Shown piece by piece: positions 7,800 to 17,400 of a stretch of DNA of 64,000 nt. The translations under genes were made by a program, and so were the position numbers. The DNA is from Segetibacter sp. (lineage in GTDB: Bacteria > Bacteroidota > Bacteroidia > Chitinophagales > Chitinophagaceae): assembly GCA_028288485.1 (NCBI GenBank), contig JAQBNO010000209.1:27119-91118 (forward strand). Direction: 5' to 3'. Positions within the stretch are counted from its first letter, which is position 1, and every line of letters starts with the position of its first letter. Below the pieces are notes generated by a model. That model had not been told where the DNA came from. It did no database searches and worked only from the letters and a program-made list of their open reading frames with translations.

Positions 7800-9065
7800 A
7801 TGATTACTAATGATCGCCAATATAAAATTGCCAAAGCCCAGGCAGAGAATTTCCAGTATTCACTGGAAGGGGCGGAATTTGAGGCAAGAACTGCGAAAGA
7901 TATTCATCCGACTCTTTTTAAAATTCAAAAAGACGCTATTCAGTCTCAGTTAAATGAGCTTATTAGTGAGATTAAAGAATATGAAGATTTGAAGGCAGGA
8001 AAGATTGCGATTACGGAGGTGAATGTTATAAAAGAGTTGCCTCTGGCGTTAATAAAAGCGAGAATCGCCAATGGGCTAACACAGTCAGAGCTGGCTGACA
8101 AGATTGGCATGAAAATGCAGCAAATACAACGTTATGAAGCAGAACAGTACGAAACGGCGAGCATCAAAACTCTAACTAAAATTGCAGAAGCGCTGAAGGT
8201 TCGGCTGACCGGAGAAGTTCAGATTAAGTCGGTCGATGCTCCTGAGGCTTTGAATAGTAAGAGTTATCCTTTTAAGCAAATGTTTCAGCGGGGGTGGTTT
8301 GGTAACTTCTCGGGTACCTACAATGATGCAGTACTGGATTCCAAAAACCTCCTAGAAAAATTCTTCGAAACCGCTGGATTTGAAAATTTTCAGTATGGTT
8401 TTAACAAAATGTCAATAAGGGCAGGGGCAGCTGTCAACATGTTTGCCCTCAATGCTTGGTATGGGCGTGTTTTAATCAAGGCTTCAAATCAGAAAACACA
8501 TCAACTGTACAAGAAGGGTACGATCACGGATTCCTGGCTCCAAGAACTGGCGAAGCTTAGTACTGCTACCAATGGGCCGGTAAAGGCGGCAGATTATTTA
8601 AGAAATAGTGGGATCAAGTTTATTGTAGAACCACACCTCGAGGGAACCTTTCTTGATGGCGCCGCCTTACGCTGGGATAATGAGCAGCCGATTTTAGCGA
8701 TGACGACTAGGTATGATCGGTTGGATAATTTTTGGTTTGTCCTCTTCCATGAACTAGCGCACATTCAACTACACCTTTCAGAAGACCTGACTGTTATTTT
8801 TGATGATTTGGATGTTAAGATCGAGGGAATTGAGCAGGAGGCTGACAACTTCGCGCTGAATGCGCTAATACCGGATGAAGTCTGGAGAAAATCGTTGGTG
8901 AGGTTCAGTCCATCCAACGAAACGGTGAAGAGCCAGGCGAATAGCTTAAACATCCACCCAGCCCTTGTTGCAGGAAGGATCCGGAGAGAGACCGGGCGCT
9001 ATTCCGTTTTCTCTGATCTCGTTGGGCAGGGGGAGGTGCGGGCCTGTTTTATGGAAGAAATTTAA
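7800..9065 (+). CDS. XRE HTH / ImmA-IrrE-type metallopeptidase
   Basis: 421 residues. An N-terminal helical region (about 1-75) is followed by an XRE HTH (about 80-130, ARIANGLTQSELADKIGMKMQQIQRYE) and a C-terminal ImmA/IrrE peptidase domain with zincin motif FHELAHIQLHL near residue 316 and a downstream EQEADNFALNALIP. Proteins of this type cleave or relieve repressors in phage and mobile-element regulation and occur in toxin-antitoxin and defence loci. The Shine-Dalgarno (GGAGG, 7 bp before ATG) is clear. It is the second gene of the cassette, 10 bp after the DUF6932 gene and 9 bp before the next. Confidence 0.85.
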   Translation: MITNDRQYKIAKAQAENFQYSLEGAEFEARTAKDIHPTLFKIQKDAIQSQLNELISEIKEYEDLKAGKIAITEVNVIKELPLALIKARIANGLTQSELADKIGMKMQQIQRYEAEQYETASIKTLTKIAEALKVRLTGEVQIKSVDAPEALNSKSYPFKQMFQRGWFGNFSGTYNDAVLDSKNLLEKFFETAGFENFQYGFNKMSIRAGAAVNMFALNAWYGRVLIKASNQKTHQLYKKGTITDSWLQELAKLSTATNGPVKAADYLRNSGIKFIVEPHLEGTFLDGAALRWDNEQPILAMTTRYDRLDNFWFVLFHELAHIQLHLSEDLTVIFDDLDVKIEGIEQEADNFALNALIPDEVWRKSLVRFSPSNETVKSQANSLNIHPALVAGRIRRETGRYSVFSDLVGQGEVRACFMEEI

Positions 9066-9074
9066 GGAGTTATT

Positions 9075-10163
9075 ATGATCAATAGATTTTACATGCCGAT
9101 ACTTAAAACCAAACAGGGGGAATTCAATGCGCTCTTTTCCCTGAACCTGAATATTCAGGGATATGTCGTTCCGCTCATCGAGGTGGCGGAGATTGAATTT
9201 GACAATGAAGAAAATAAAACTCCGAAAACAATTGAGGAGCATTTAAATACGATAACGAAAAGAATAGTAAATAAATGGGGACGAAGCAATGCTTTTCTTG
9301 ACACGCATCTTGTAGATGATACGGCTCCCGGCGGAGTCAATCCTGTGTTTTATATCTATGATCGTCTTTCAAAGGCTGCTATAGCCTTCCCTTCTCTAGC
9401 CGTAAGGCTTTCGACTCCTATGATGACAAAGAAAGCAATCAAAGAAGTGATGTCGCGTCACAATTTGAAAGAATTAGCTGTTCGCATTTTCATAGCCGAT
9501 CTCGTGAGCCACGATTTTTCAACCAAACTTCGGGATCTTACAAATGACTTCGGGCTTACAGCAGCAACGACGCACCTGGTATTAGATCTTGCAGATGCAG
9601 ATTTTTCCAATATTGAAGATTTTAGCGATGGTCTCTTGGACCAACTCGCGGACTTTCCCAGTTTCATGGACTGGAAATCTTTTACTATTTGTGGTGGCTC
9701 TTTCCCAAGAACAAGTGCTCTAAAATCTGGCGTAACCGAAGTTCCGAGGGGAGAATGGAAGTTTTATAAAAGGCTGACCGACAAATTAGCGAAACAAAGA
9801 ATGAATAGGCACATCAATTATGGCGACTATGGCATCGTTTCGCCTGGACATTTCAAATACGATCCCCTAAAAATGGATAGAAGTGCCAATATACGGTATA
9901 CCCATAATATGATCTGGTATGTTGTGAAGGGAAATTCGATAAAATTGAATGGAAACGATCAATACTATGACCTTGCAAAACAGATTATTGACTCGGATTA
10001 TTATTTTAATGAGCACTTTTCGAAGGGAGATGGGCATTTATTGAAATGCGGACAGCGTGAAACAAAAACAGCAGGTAATTCAACTGTATGGAAAAGGGTC
10101 GGCTTTAACCACCATTTTACAAAGGTGATGAGCGATTTACGCGCCAGTTATCTCGCTTCTTAA
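9075..10163 (+). CDS. Beta / sce7725-family protein
   Basis: 362 residues resembling the T4 Beta-protein-like family (Pfam Beta_protein, sce7725). Typical features are a YMPILKTKQGEFNAL start, a VVPLIEV strand, an AVRIFIADL/TTHLVLDLADADF barrel-like core and a GFNHHFTKVMSDL end. It starts 9 bp after the peptidase gene with AAGGAG upstream. Family members are often next to sce7726-family genes, as here, where the convergent neighbour overlaps its last 47 bp. The biochemical role is unknown; context suggests a phage-defence or toxin-antitoxin function. Confidence 0.7.
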   Translation: MINRFYMPILKTKQGEFNALFSLNLNIQGYVVPLIEVAEIEFDNEENKTPKTIEEHLNTITKRIVNKWGRSNAFLDTHLVDDTAPGGVNPVFYIYDRLSKAAIAFPSLAVRLSTPMMTKKAIKEVMSRHNLKELAVRIFIADLVSHDFSTKLRDLTNDFGLTAATTHLVLDLADADFSNIEDFSDGLLDQLADFPSFMDWKSFTICGGSFPRTSALKSGVTEVPRGEWKFYKRLTDKLAKQRMNRHINYGDYGIVSPGHFKYDPLKMDRSANIRYTHNMIWYVVKGNSIKLNGNDQYYDLAKQIIDSDYYFNEHFSKGDGHLLKCGQRETKTAGNSTVWKRVGFNHHFTKVMSDLRASYLAS

Positions 10164-10701
10164 GATAGCCCATCACAATGTTACTTAACTCGCTAGCCGG
10201 ACAACCACTCGAGATTATTTTATAAATTTCTTTCTTTGAAGCTGACCGTGTTACTTCACTTTGCACGAACTTGTTTACCACTTCCAGTGCTTCTGCTTTC
10301 CACAGCAACTGTGCAAGTGTATATGTATTCTGACTTAAATTTTTACCTGCCTTTCTGTAGCAACTGAACGAAAACTGACATTCACTTTCTTCCACGATCT
10401 CAAATATGCCCCACCATTTTGGAACCATAGCCTCCACTCGTTTGATATGATTACTACTTGTTATGATGAAAACCTGGTCGAATACTTCACTGTAAGCCAA
10501 AATTTGTGCAGGTAGTCTTTTTAATGTGTCTCTTTCCGTTTTGATCTCGTAGCCGATCATTTTTCCATTGAGTACTGCGATGTCGGCTCTGACAATACCA
10601 TTTTTAAGTCCTAATTCATCGACCACTATAGTATCATCAGCTGCATGAGCCAGCTTTAAGACAGTCTCATGAAATGCTCTCCTTACTTCAGAATCTCGCA
10701 T
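10117..10701 (-). CDS. sce7726-family protein (nuclease-like)
   Basis: The open frame reaches 10776, but the family start matches the internal ATG at 10701 (MRDSEVRRAFHETVL), giving about 194 residues. The core GIVRADIAVLNGKMIGYEIKTE has the D...E-x-K arrangement of a PD-(D/E)XK nuclease, followed by DTLKRLPAQILAYSEVFD and WWGIFEI, which are typical of sce7726 proteins. It converges on and overlaps the Beta/sce7725 gene, a pairing also seen in the founding Sorangium locus. This is likely the effector of the cassette; that role is inferred. Confidence 0.75.
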   Translation of the reverse strand: MRDSEVRRAFHETVLKLAHAADDTIVVDELGLKNGIVRADIAVLNGKMIGYEIKTERDTLKRLPAQILAYSEVFDQVFIITSSNHIKRVEAMVPKWWGIFEIVEESECQFSFSCYRKAGKNLSQNTYTLAQLLWKAEALEVVNKFVQSEVTRSASKKEIYKIISSGCPASELSNIVMGYLKKRDNWRVNRSSPL

Positions 10702-10975
10702 TAGAATAATTGATTGTATGCACACAGGAACAATTGATAAACGGCGAACAAGATAATAAATTGTTGGCGTCTGCAAGCCTGCAAAAGCATTTTAAGAAAC
10801 TTATTTGGCTAACGCGTAATACAATAGCTTGATTGAATAAATTTTACGTATCTATTTTTGCTCCAATACATAGACCAGAATCACGAGCTCACAGCGCCAA
10901 TAAGTCTAAGGTCAACAGGTACGGTCAAAGACAACCGACGATGGCAGAACTGTGCCGGACAATCGAATTACAGTC

Positions 10976-10997
10976 GTACAAGTGTGAACGCAACAAT
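10976..10997 (+). repeat. Dispersed 22-bp repeat, diverged copy
   Basis: GTACAAGTGTGAACGCAACA plus AT lies between the sce7726 gene and dnaE. It shares the GTACAAGTG and CAAC blocks with 402-423 and 38831-38852. Confidence 0.4.
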
Positions 10998-11034
10998 GCC
11001 GGATAGTCCCCGAAAAGCTAAGTCCGTAAATAAT

Positions 11035-14010
11035 CTACTCGACCCCTTGCTCAACTTTCTCACCCCTCCCCATCAACTCATTCCCCTTCTGCCCCCTCTC
11101 CTTAATCCCCACCTTTCTACAATAACTTACCTCCACTGTAAACACCCCAAACTCTTCCAGCACCTTCCCTTTAATGCCGTAAAAACCTTTTCCATTAACA
11201 GGATAATGAATGGCTATTTGAGGAAAGCAGACAGCATCGAGCCAATCACCGTTTGCATCAATGAAGGTGTGGAAGTACATGGTGTCGTTCTTTATGGTCC
11301 GTACAGGCTTAGTAGTTATGAGATATCCTAATACATTCACTTCCTTTCCCAAATGCTTTTCAATTTCATTTGCCCAAAGATATTTATTTGGATCATCATC
11401 AGCCAGTTCAAAAACATTGCAGACGGGGAAACCCAGCAATTCTATTTCATCAACAGCATCATCAAGAGGTTGGTGGGTTAAAGCCGGCAGCTTAAATGCA
11501 ACAGGTGCTTCTTTAAAAAGCAGGCTATCTACAGTGTGTTTACTGCTTTTCTTTTGCAGGAAGTTAGCTTCCCACAACAATTCCTTTTTATTCTTACCTG
11601 AAAACCGGAAAGCACCTATGCGAATAAATATGTTTAGTTGTTCAATGCCTGGTTTAATCCGTTCAATAAAATGCTGCAAGTGATGATAGTTCGCATTCCT
11701 GTTCCTTTCGTCAATAGTCTGTAATATCAATGCTTCTTCTAGTCCCTGAACATGTACAAATCCCATATGCACATAAGAGCCGCGAATAGAAGTGAGGTAG
11801 TCACTTTCATTTATACAAGGCAGATGAATAGTCGCGCCCGTTTTCCTTAACTCGTGGAAATACAATTTCCTGGAATAAAAGCCACCGAAGTTATTGATGA
11901 CGGCTACCATAAATTCCATAGGGTAGTAGGTCTTTAAAAACAGGCTTTGGTAACTTTCTACGGCAAAGCTGGCTGAGTGCGCTTTGGAGAAAGAATAACC
12001 GCCAAAGCTTTCTATCTGTCTCCATACTTCATTTGATATATCGTCAGGATACTCCCTCTCTTTGCAGAGCCTGAAAAACTTCTCTTTGATCTGTTCAAAC
12101 TGTTTATGTCCACGATACTTGCCGCTCATTGCCCTTCTCAATACATCGGCTTCCGCCATATCTAGCCCTGCAAAGTGATGTGCAACTTTTATCACATCTT
12201 CCTGGTGTACCATCACACCATACGTTTCTTCCAGCAGTTCTTTTATTTTCGGATGCAGGTATTCAAACTTATCAGGGTTATGAAACCGATAAATGTATTG
12301 CTTCATCATGCCACTTTGAGATACACCCGGACGAATAATAGAAGATGCAGCAACCAGTGTTATATAATCATCGCATCGTAGCTTTTTCAATAGCTGCCTC
12401 ATGCCCGGACTTTCAATATAGAAGCAACGAATCGTGTCTGCATTTCTTATTTGTGACGCAACCTTTTCATCTTTTTTAAATTTTTCTATATCATGTATGT
12501 CGATTGAGATCTTTTTGTTTTCCCTTACCAGTTCCATTGTTTCTTTTATATGCCCAAGCCCTCTCTGAGAAAGGATGTCCAACTTGAATAAGCCTATCTT
12601 CTCTGCCACAAACATATCAATTTGCGAAGTATAAAAACCTTTGGGAGGAAGTTCAGTAACGGTATAATCATAAATAGCTTCATCACTTATAAGCATACCA
12701 CCCGCATGTACACTTAAATGATTAGGAAAGTTTTTGATGAGGTTACCGTAATACAGTATCTGCTTTTGAATTTTATCATCCTTCAGCTTCGATCCTTCCA
12801 ACTGGTCTATTTCTTCTTTTGGTAAGCCAAACACTTTTCCCAGTTCACGAATGACTGCACGGCTTTGAAACGTTACATACGAACCCAATAAACATACATG
12901 CTCCCGGCCATACCGTTTAAAAATGTAATCGATCACTTCATCTCGATCCTTCCAGCTAAAGTCAATATCAAAGTCGGGTGGAGTAGCACGGTGAGGATTT
13001 AAGAATCTTTCAAAATACAGGTCGAGTTCAATCGGGTCCACATCTGTTATCTGCAGGCAAAAGGCAACAATTGAATTAGCTCCGCTGCCACGTCCAACAT
13101 GATAAAAGCTCCTGCTTTGCGCATATCTGATAATGTGCCAGGTAATCAGGAAGTAGGCATTAAACCCTAAGTCATTAATGATCTTTAGTTCCTTAATAAC
13201 CCTGTCTTTTGCTTTTTTATTCTTCGTGCCATAACGTTGTTTCATTCCATCCATTGCCAGTTTTTCGAGCAATACCCTGTCATCATTTTTTTGTGCTGAA
13301 TAAACTTTCTTGGTTTTATCGGCGTGTAAATCTATTTCAATGGAGCAGGTATCCAGAAGCTTTAAAGTATTGGTAACGATAGACGGATATTGTGCAAAGT
13401 CCTTAAACAGTGAAGCTTGCGATACAAATGTTTCATGCGGCTTTGCTATGTCTTTTACATCCTGCTTACTCAATATAATATTCTTATCAATAGCCCGTAG
13501 CAGACGATGCACATTATACATCGTTTTGTCTTTAAAGCTAACAGGTTGCCGTATCACATATTTATCCGGGAAGGCGTTAATGTTTATATTGTACAGCTTA
13601 TTTACTTCTGTTGGTTGTATACCTATTAATTCATTGCCTCTAAGTTCCTCTGGCTGTAAAACGCTCAACGCATATATAACAATCACTTCTTCATTAAACT
13701 CCGGACGAAGCGGAAAATCAGTTTTAGTTTGTATACGTTCAGAGATGAAACGATTTATTTGTTGAAAGCCGTTGTTGTTCTTTGCCAATAAAATATACAG
13801 GAAATTACTGTCATTCCTGATCTCTGCACCTGCAACCGGTTTAATTGAATTCTGCCGGCAATAATCAACAAAGTCCCACACATCACATGTACTATTGATA
13901 TTCGTTAATGCCAGGGTATTCGCCCCTGCTTCAACAGCCGCTTTCACCAGTTCTTCCGTTTGAAACGTGCCATATAAGAAGCTAAACCAGGTTTTACAAT
14001 TGAGGTACAA
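11035..14010 (-). CDS. dnaE: DNA polymerase III alpha-subunit-like polymerase (short DnaE2-type)
   Basis: 991 residues, the short form typical of accessory, mutagenesis-linked DnaE proteins. The order is an N-terminal PHP-like domain (start MYLNCKTWFSF, where the usual LHxHS metal-binding motif is lost), the polymerase core with HVGRGSGANSIVAF and catalytic PDFDIDFSW, fingers/HhH region (FSKAHSASFAVESY) and a C-terminal OB-like segment. Accessory DnaE usually partners a Y-family polymerase; a broken dinB lies upstream in the same orientation, separated by the Avs-like insertion. The start is a TTG at 14010 with no in-frame ATG, so translation may be weakened. Confidence 0.85.
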   Translation of the reverse strand: MYLNCKTWFSFLYGTFQTEELVKAAVEAGANTLALTNINSTCDVWDFVDYCRQNSIKPVAGAEIRNDSNFLYILLAKNNNGFQQINRFISERIQTKTDFPLRPEFNEEVIVIYALSVLQPEELRGNELIGIQPTEVNKLYNININAFPDKYVIRQPVSFKDKTMYNVHRLLRAIDKNIILSKQDVKDIAKPHETFVSQASLFKDFAQYPSIVTNTLKLLDTCSIEIDLHADKTKKVYSAQKNDDRVLLEKLAMDGMKQRYGTKNKKAKDRVIKELKIINDLGFNAYFLITWHIIRYAQSRSFYHVGRGSGANSIVAFCLQITDVDPIELDLYFERFLNPHRATPPDFDIDFSWKDRDEVIDYIFKRYGREHVCLLGSYVTFQSRAVIRELGKVFGLPKEEIDQLEGSKLKDDKIQKQILYYGNLIKNFPNHLSVHAGGMLISDEAIYDYTVTELPPKGFYTSQIDMFVAEKIGLFKLDILSQRGLGHIKETMELVRENKKISIDIHDIEKFKKDEKVASQIRNADTIRCFYIESPGMRQLLKKLRCDDYITLVAASSIIRPGVSQSGMMKQYIYRFHNPDKFEYLHPKIKELLEETYGVMVHQEDVIKVAHHFAGLDMAEADVLRRAMSGKYRGHKQFEQIKEKFFRLCKEREYPDDISNEVWRQIESFGGYSFSKAHSASFAVESYQSLFLKTYYPMEFMVAVINNFGGFYSRKLYFHELRKTGATIHLPCINESDYLTSIRGSYVHMGFVHVQGLEEALILQTIDERNRNANYHHLQHFIERIKPGIEQLNIFIRIGAFRFSGKNKKELLWEANFLQKKSSKHTVDSLLFKEAPVAFKLPALTHQPLDDAVDEIELLGFPVCNVFELADDDPNKYLWANEIEKHLGKEVNVLGYLITTKPVRTIKNDTMYFHTFIDANGDWLDAVCFPQIAIHYPVNGKGFYGIKGKVLEEFGVFTVEVSYCRKVGIKERGQKGNELMGRGEKVEQGVE

Positions 14011-14406
14011 TGAATTTTATTTAGTTAGTTATTGACGTGTTTTTTGGTACCAGCATTTGTTTCCTATAGCATCATCGTTGCGTCGCAATCACTTCGTCGG
14101 CATTTCTTTTGGCATCGTTGACCTTTTTTATTCACTCAAGACCTACTGCTCAAGACTAAATGCTATGGAAAAGTAAAATTACTAAAATATTTAGCAAAAT
14201 GAGGAGTGTTAGTAAGTTCTATTTCCCCAATGTATCATGGAACGGGCAGCATTTCTTTTTCCGATTACAATAATTTAGCGAAAAACAATAGTTGAATTTA
14301 TTATTAGTGCATTAGATAGCTGAATTAACATCGGTGTGAAATATAATATTTGATCTCCAAAGAGGGAAAACTTACATTGCCACTTATATAAAAATGAATA
14401 GAAGAC
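14011..14406. other. Spacer between dnaE and the Avs-like gene
   Basis: 396 bp with no gene I can support. An ATG at 14394 gives only six codons before a stop and ends two codons before the TTG start used here. Minus-strand sequence near 14083 (TTGCGTCGCA) resembles one half of the dispersed repeat. The promoter of the Avs-like operon must be here. Confidence 0.35.
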
Positions 14407-17400
14407 TTGAATAATCAGTTCGTATCATATTCACGGGCAGGAGATGTTTTTCACTACCGGTGGGCAGCGAGAAGGTGCTTACGGCTGCTTTACCCCAACA
14501 CCGAATTGAAAGGCATTGTGATCGAAGGATCGAATGAGTCACAGAAAGCAGGAGAATATGTGATAGACGTCTCCGAGTACTCAGAGACAGCAGACAACTA
14601 CAAAAGCATACAGTACTACCAGCTAAAGCATACCACTGTACGTGGTCAAAAAGCAATGAAGCTGGCTGAAATGAAGAAGACGCTTGAAGGATTTGCTGAC
14701 AGGTTTCGCCAGCATGAAAGAGAAAAAAGCAAAGATCCGGTTTCGATATCCTTCAGCATTATCACAAACAGGAAAGTAGATGATAACATCAAGGATCATT
14801 TGATCTACCTGGCGATGGGAGAAGTGGTTGATTCACGTTTTCGTAAGACACTTGAGAACTATACAAAACTTAAAGGGAAACTGCTTGCAGAGTTTTGCGC
14901 ACTTCTAAGTATTGAAGACGGTGAAGGCGATTACAATGTACAGAACGCCGAACTGCGTGTCGAGCTGTCACAATTAGTCGCGGGATCTGTCACCAGAACC
15001 CAGGCAGAAACATTGGTCATTATGGTGCAAGATAAGGTGCTTCCTGACAGCGATCATAATGTTACCCGTGAGGAAGTATTGAAAAGATTTGGCTTCACCA
15101 ATGATCGGCAACTCTTTCCAGCACCTCCACTTTGGGAAAAACTGGATAAAGTGATTGAGCGGGAACAATATGCGGGTATGATTCGTTCCATAAGCGAATC
15201 TGTAACTCCTATTATTGTCCATGCCGCAGGTGGTGTCGGTAAAAGCGTTTTTTGCAGGCACCTTATAACTTCTATTCCTGCGCATTATTTAACAATCGGC
15301 TACGATTGCTTCGGAACAGGCAGTTACCGGAATAGGAGCTCGTTCAGGCACAGGTACCGTGATGCACTTGTGCAAATTGCCAATGAACTCGCAGCAATCG
15401 GTATCTGTCAACCTATGTTGGTGTTTGACACAACACTTGATGATGATATTTTAAGAAGTTTTTTAGAGCGGATAGGTTCAGCGGTCAATACTTTGAAAAA
15501 AGTTAATGAACACGCGCAGCTTTTTATAGTAATCGACGCAGCAGATAACGCAGAAATGGCGGCAGAAGACGTAAGTGACAACTGCTTTGCGAATGAATTG
15601 TTGCGGGAAAAAATGCCGCCCGGATGCAAGCTTATTATGTTATGCCGAACAGAACGTAAGCACCTTCTGAAGCCAAACGAAAATATTCTTTCTATTGAAT
15701 TGGAGCCCTTTTCAGAAATAGAGTCTTTTCACAATCTGCAGGGTCACTTTCCAAAGGCAACAGTCAACGATGGCATTGAATTTTATCGTCTAACAGGTGG
15801 AAATCCTAGGGTCCAGGCAAATGAACTTGCAGTGTCTCACCGAACAGTAACCGAGTTGCTGTCATCTCTCGGCCCTAACCCGCGGACAGTAGAGATGCAG
15901 ATCGAACAACAGTTGCGTGCAGCCGTACTCAAAATCAAAGAAGACCAAACCCCCAACTATCAGGGCACAATTAATGCCATTGGTGTTGGTCTTGCAAGTC
16001 TTCCACCACACATACCGATTTCAATATTGGCAAGTGCTGCAGGTGTGACCACGGATGCAATTAAAAGTTTCGTTGCTGATTTGGGCAGGCCATTATGGAT
16101 TAGTGATAGTTCTGTACAATTCAGAGACGAGCCCACAGAAACCTGGTTCCGTAAAACCTATCTTGCCAATAAGGAAAACTATCTGGCCTATATTGCGAGA
16201 CTGGAACCTCTTGCATCCCATTCTACATATGTAGCAGAGGTTCTTCCACAACTATACTTGCAGGCCGGAGAGTACGACAAACTGATAAAAATCGCATTGT
16301 CAGATGATCTTTTACCTACCAGCAACCCTATTGATGCACGTAATGTTAGAATTTTCAGGTTGCGTTTTGCATTTATCGCGGCGCTAAAATCTAAGAAACT
16401 CAAAGATGCTGTTCAGCTTGGAATGAGAGCGGGAGAAGAAGTAGCAGGCAGTAACCGGCAATTTTTTCTTTTTAGAAATAATATTGACCTTCTTGCAGTG
16501 TTGCAGGGAAAGGAAAAAGTGCAAGAAATTGCCTTTAAAACAAAACTACGAAGCGGCTGGGATGGATCGGAAAACATTTATACAGCATCTCTTTTATCCG
16601 CCATTCCTGAATATAAAGGAGAAGGCAGAGGATACTTGCGGGCAGCGGAGAATTGGCTATCGATCTATTTTAAAAGAAAGAAAACTGAAGAGGACGATCA
16701 TTCGCATGAAGAAAAACTTAGTGAACAGGATCTTCTGGAATTCGCGTATTCGCATTTAAATATAAATGGCGTTGAAGAATCTGCTGCATTTCTTAAACGC
16801 CTCAAACCAAAAGAATATTTGTGCAGGGTCGTTTCTATGCTTGCAAAGCGGCTTATCGATGCAGGAAAGATCGATGTGTTGCATCAGTTTGCTGAAAGCT
16901 GGCAAGATGAACCATATTACATCGTCGCTATTGCGCACGAACTCCTGCAGATTGGAAAGTTTTTAAAGCGGTCAATTGCGAATAAATGTCTCGAAAAACT
17001 CGGTAATGCGAAAACTCGAATAACCAAACAGAAGGATTATTTTTACGATGATCAGCAGATTTCATCCATTATAAGTTTTATTGAAACCTGTTTCCATTAT
17101 AAATTCAATTCCGAAAGAATTAATTCGGCACTCGACTATTATGTGCCTGCTCGGGCCAACAGAATGTTAGTGTCAAATCATTCATCAAAAGACAGATTTA
17201 TTTTTTTGAAGGCACTTGCGATCAGATTAATCCTAGCTGGTGAAAGTGAAATAAAGATCGAAGAAATTGTTCCTGCAGAACTATTGGCGAAGAAGAAAAA
17301 CCACGATTATGGTAGCGATCTAAAAGAGTACAAAGAATGTATCAATGGATTATTGCCTTGGTTTTTATTACGGGCAAATATTCTGTGGGGAATGGTCGGT

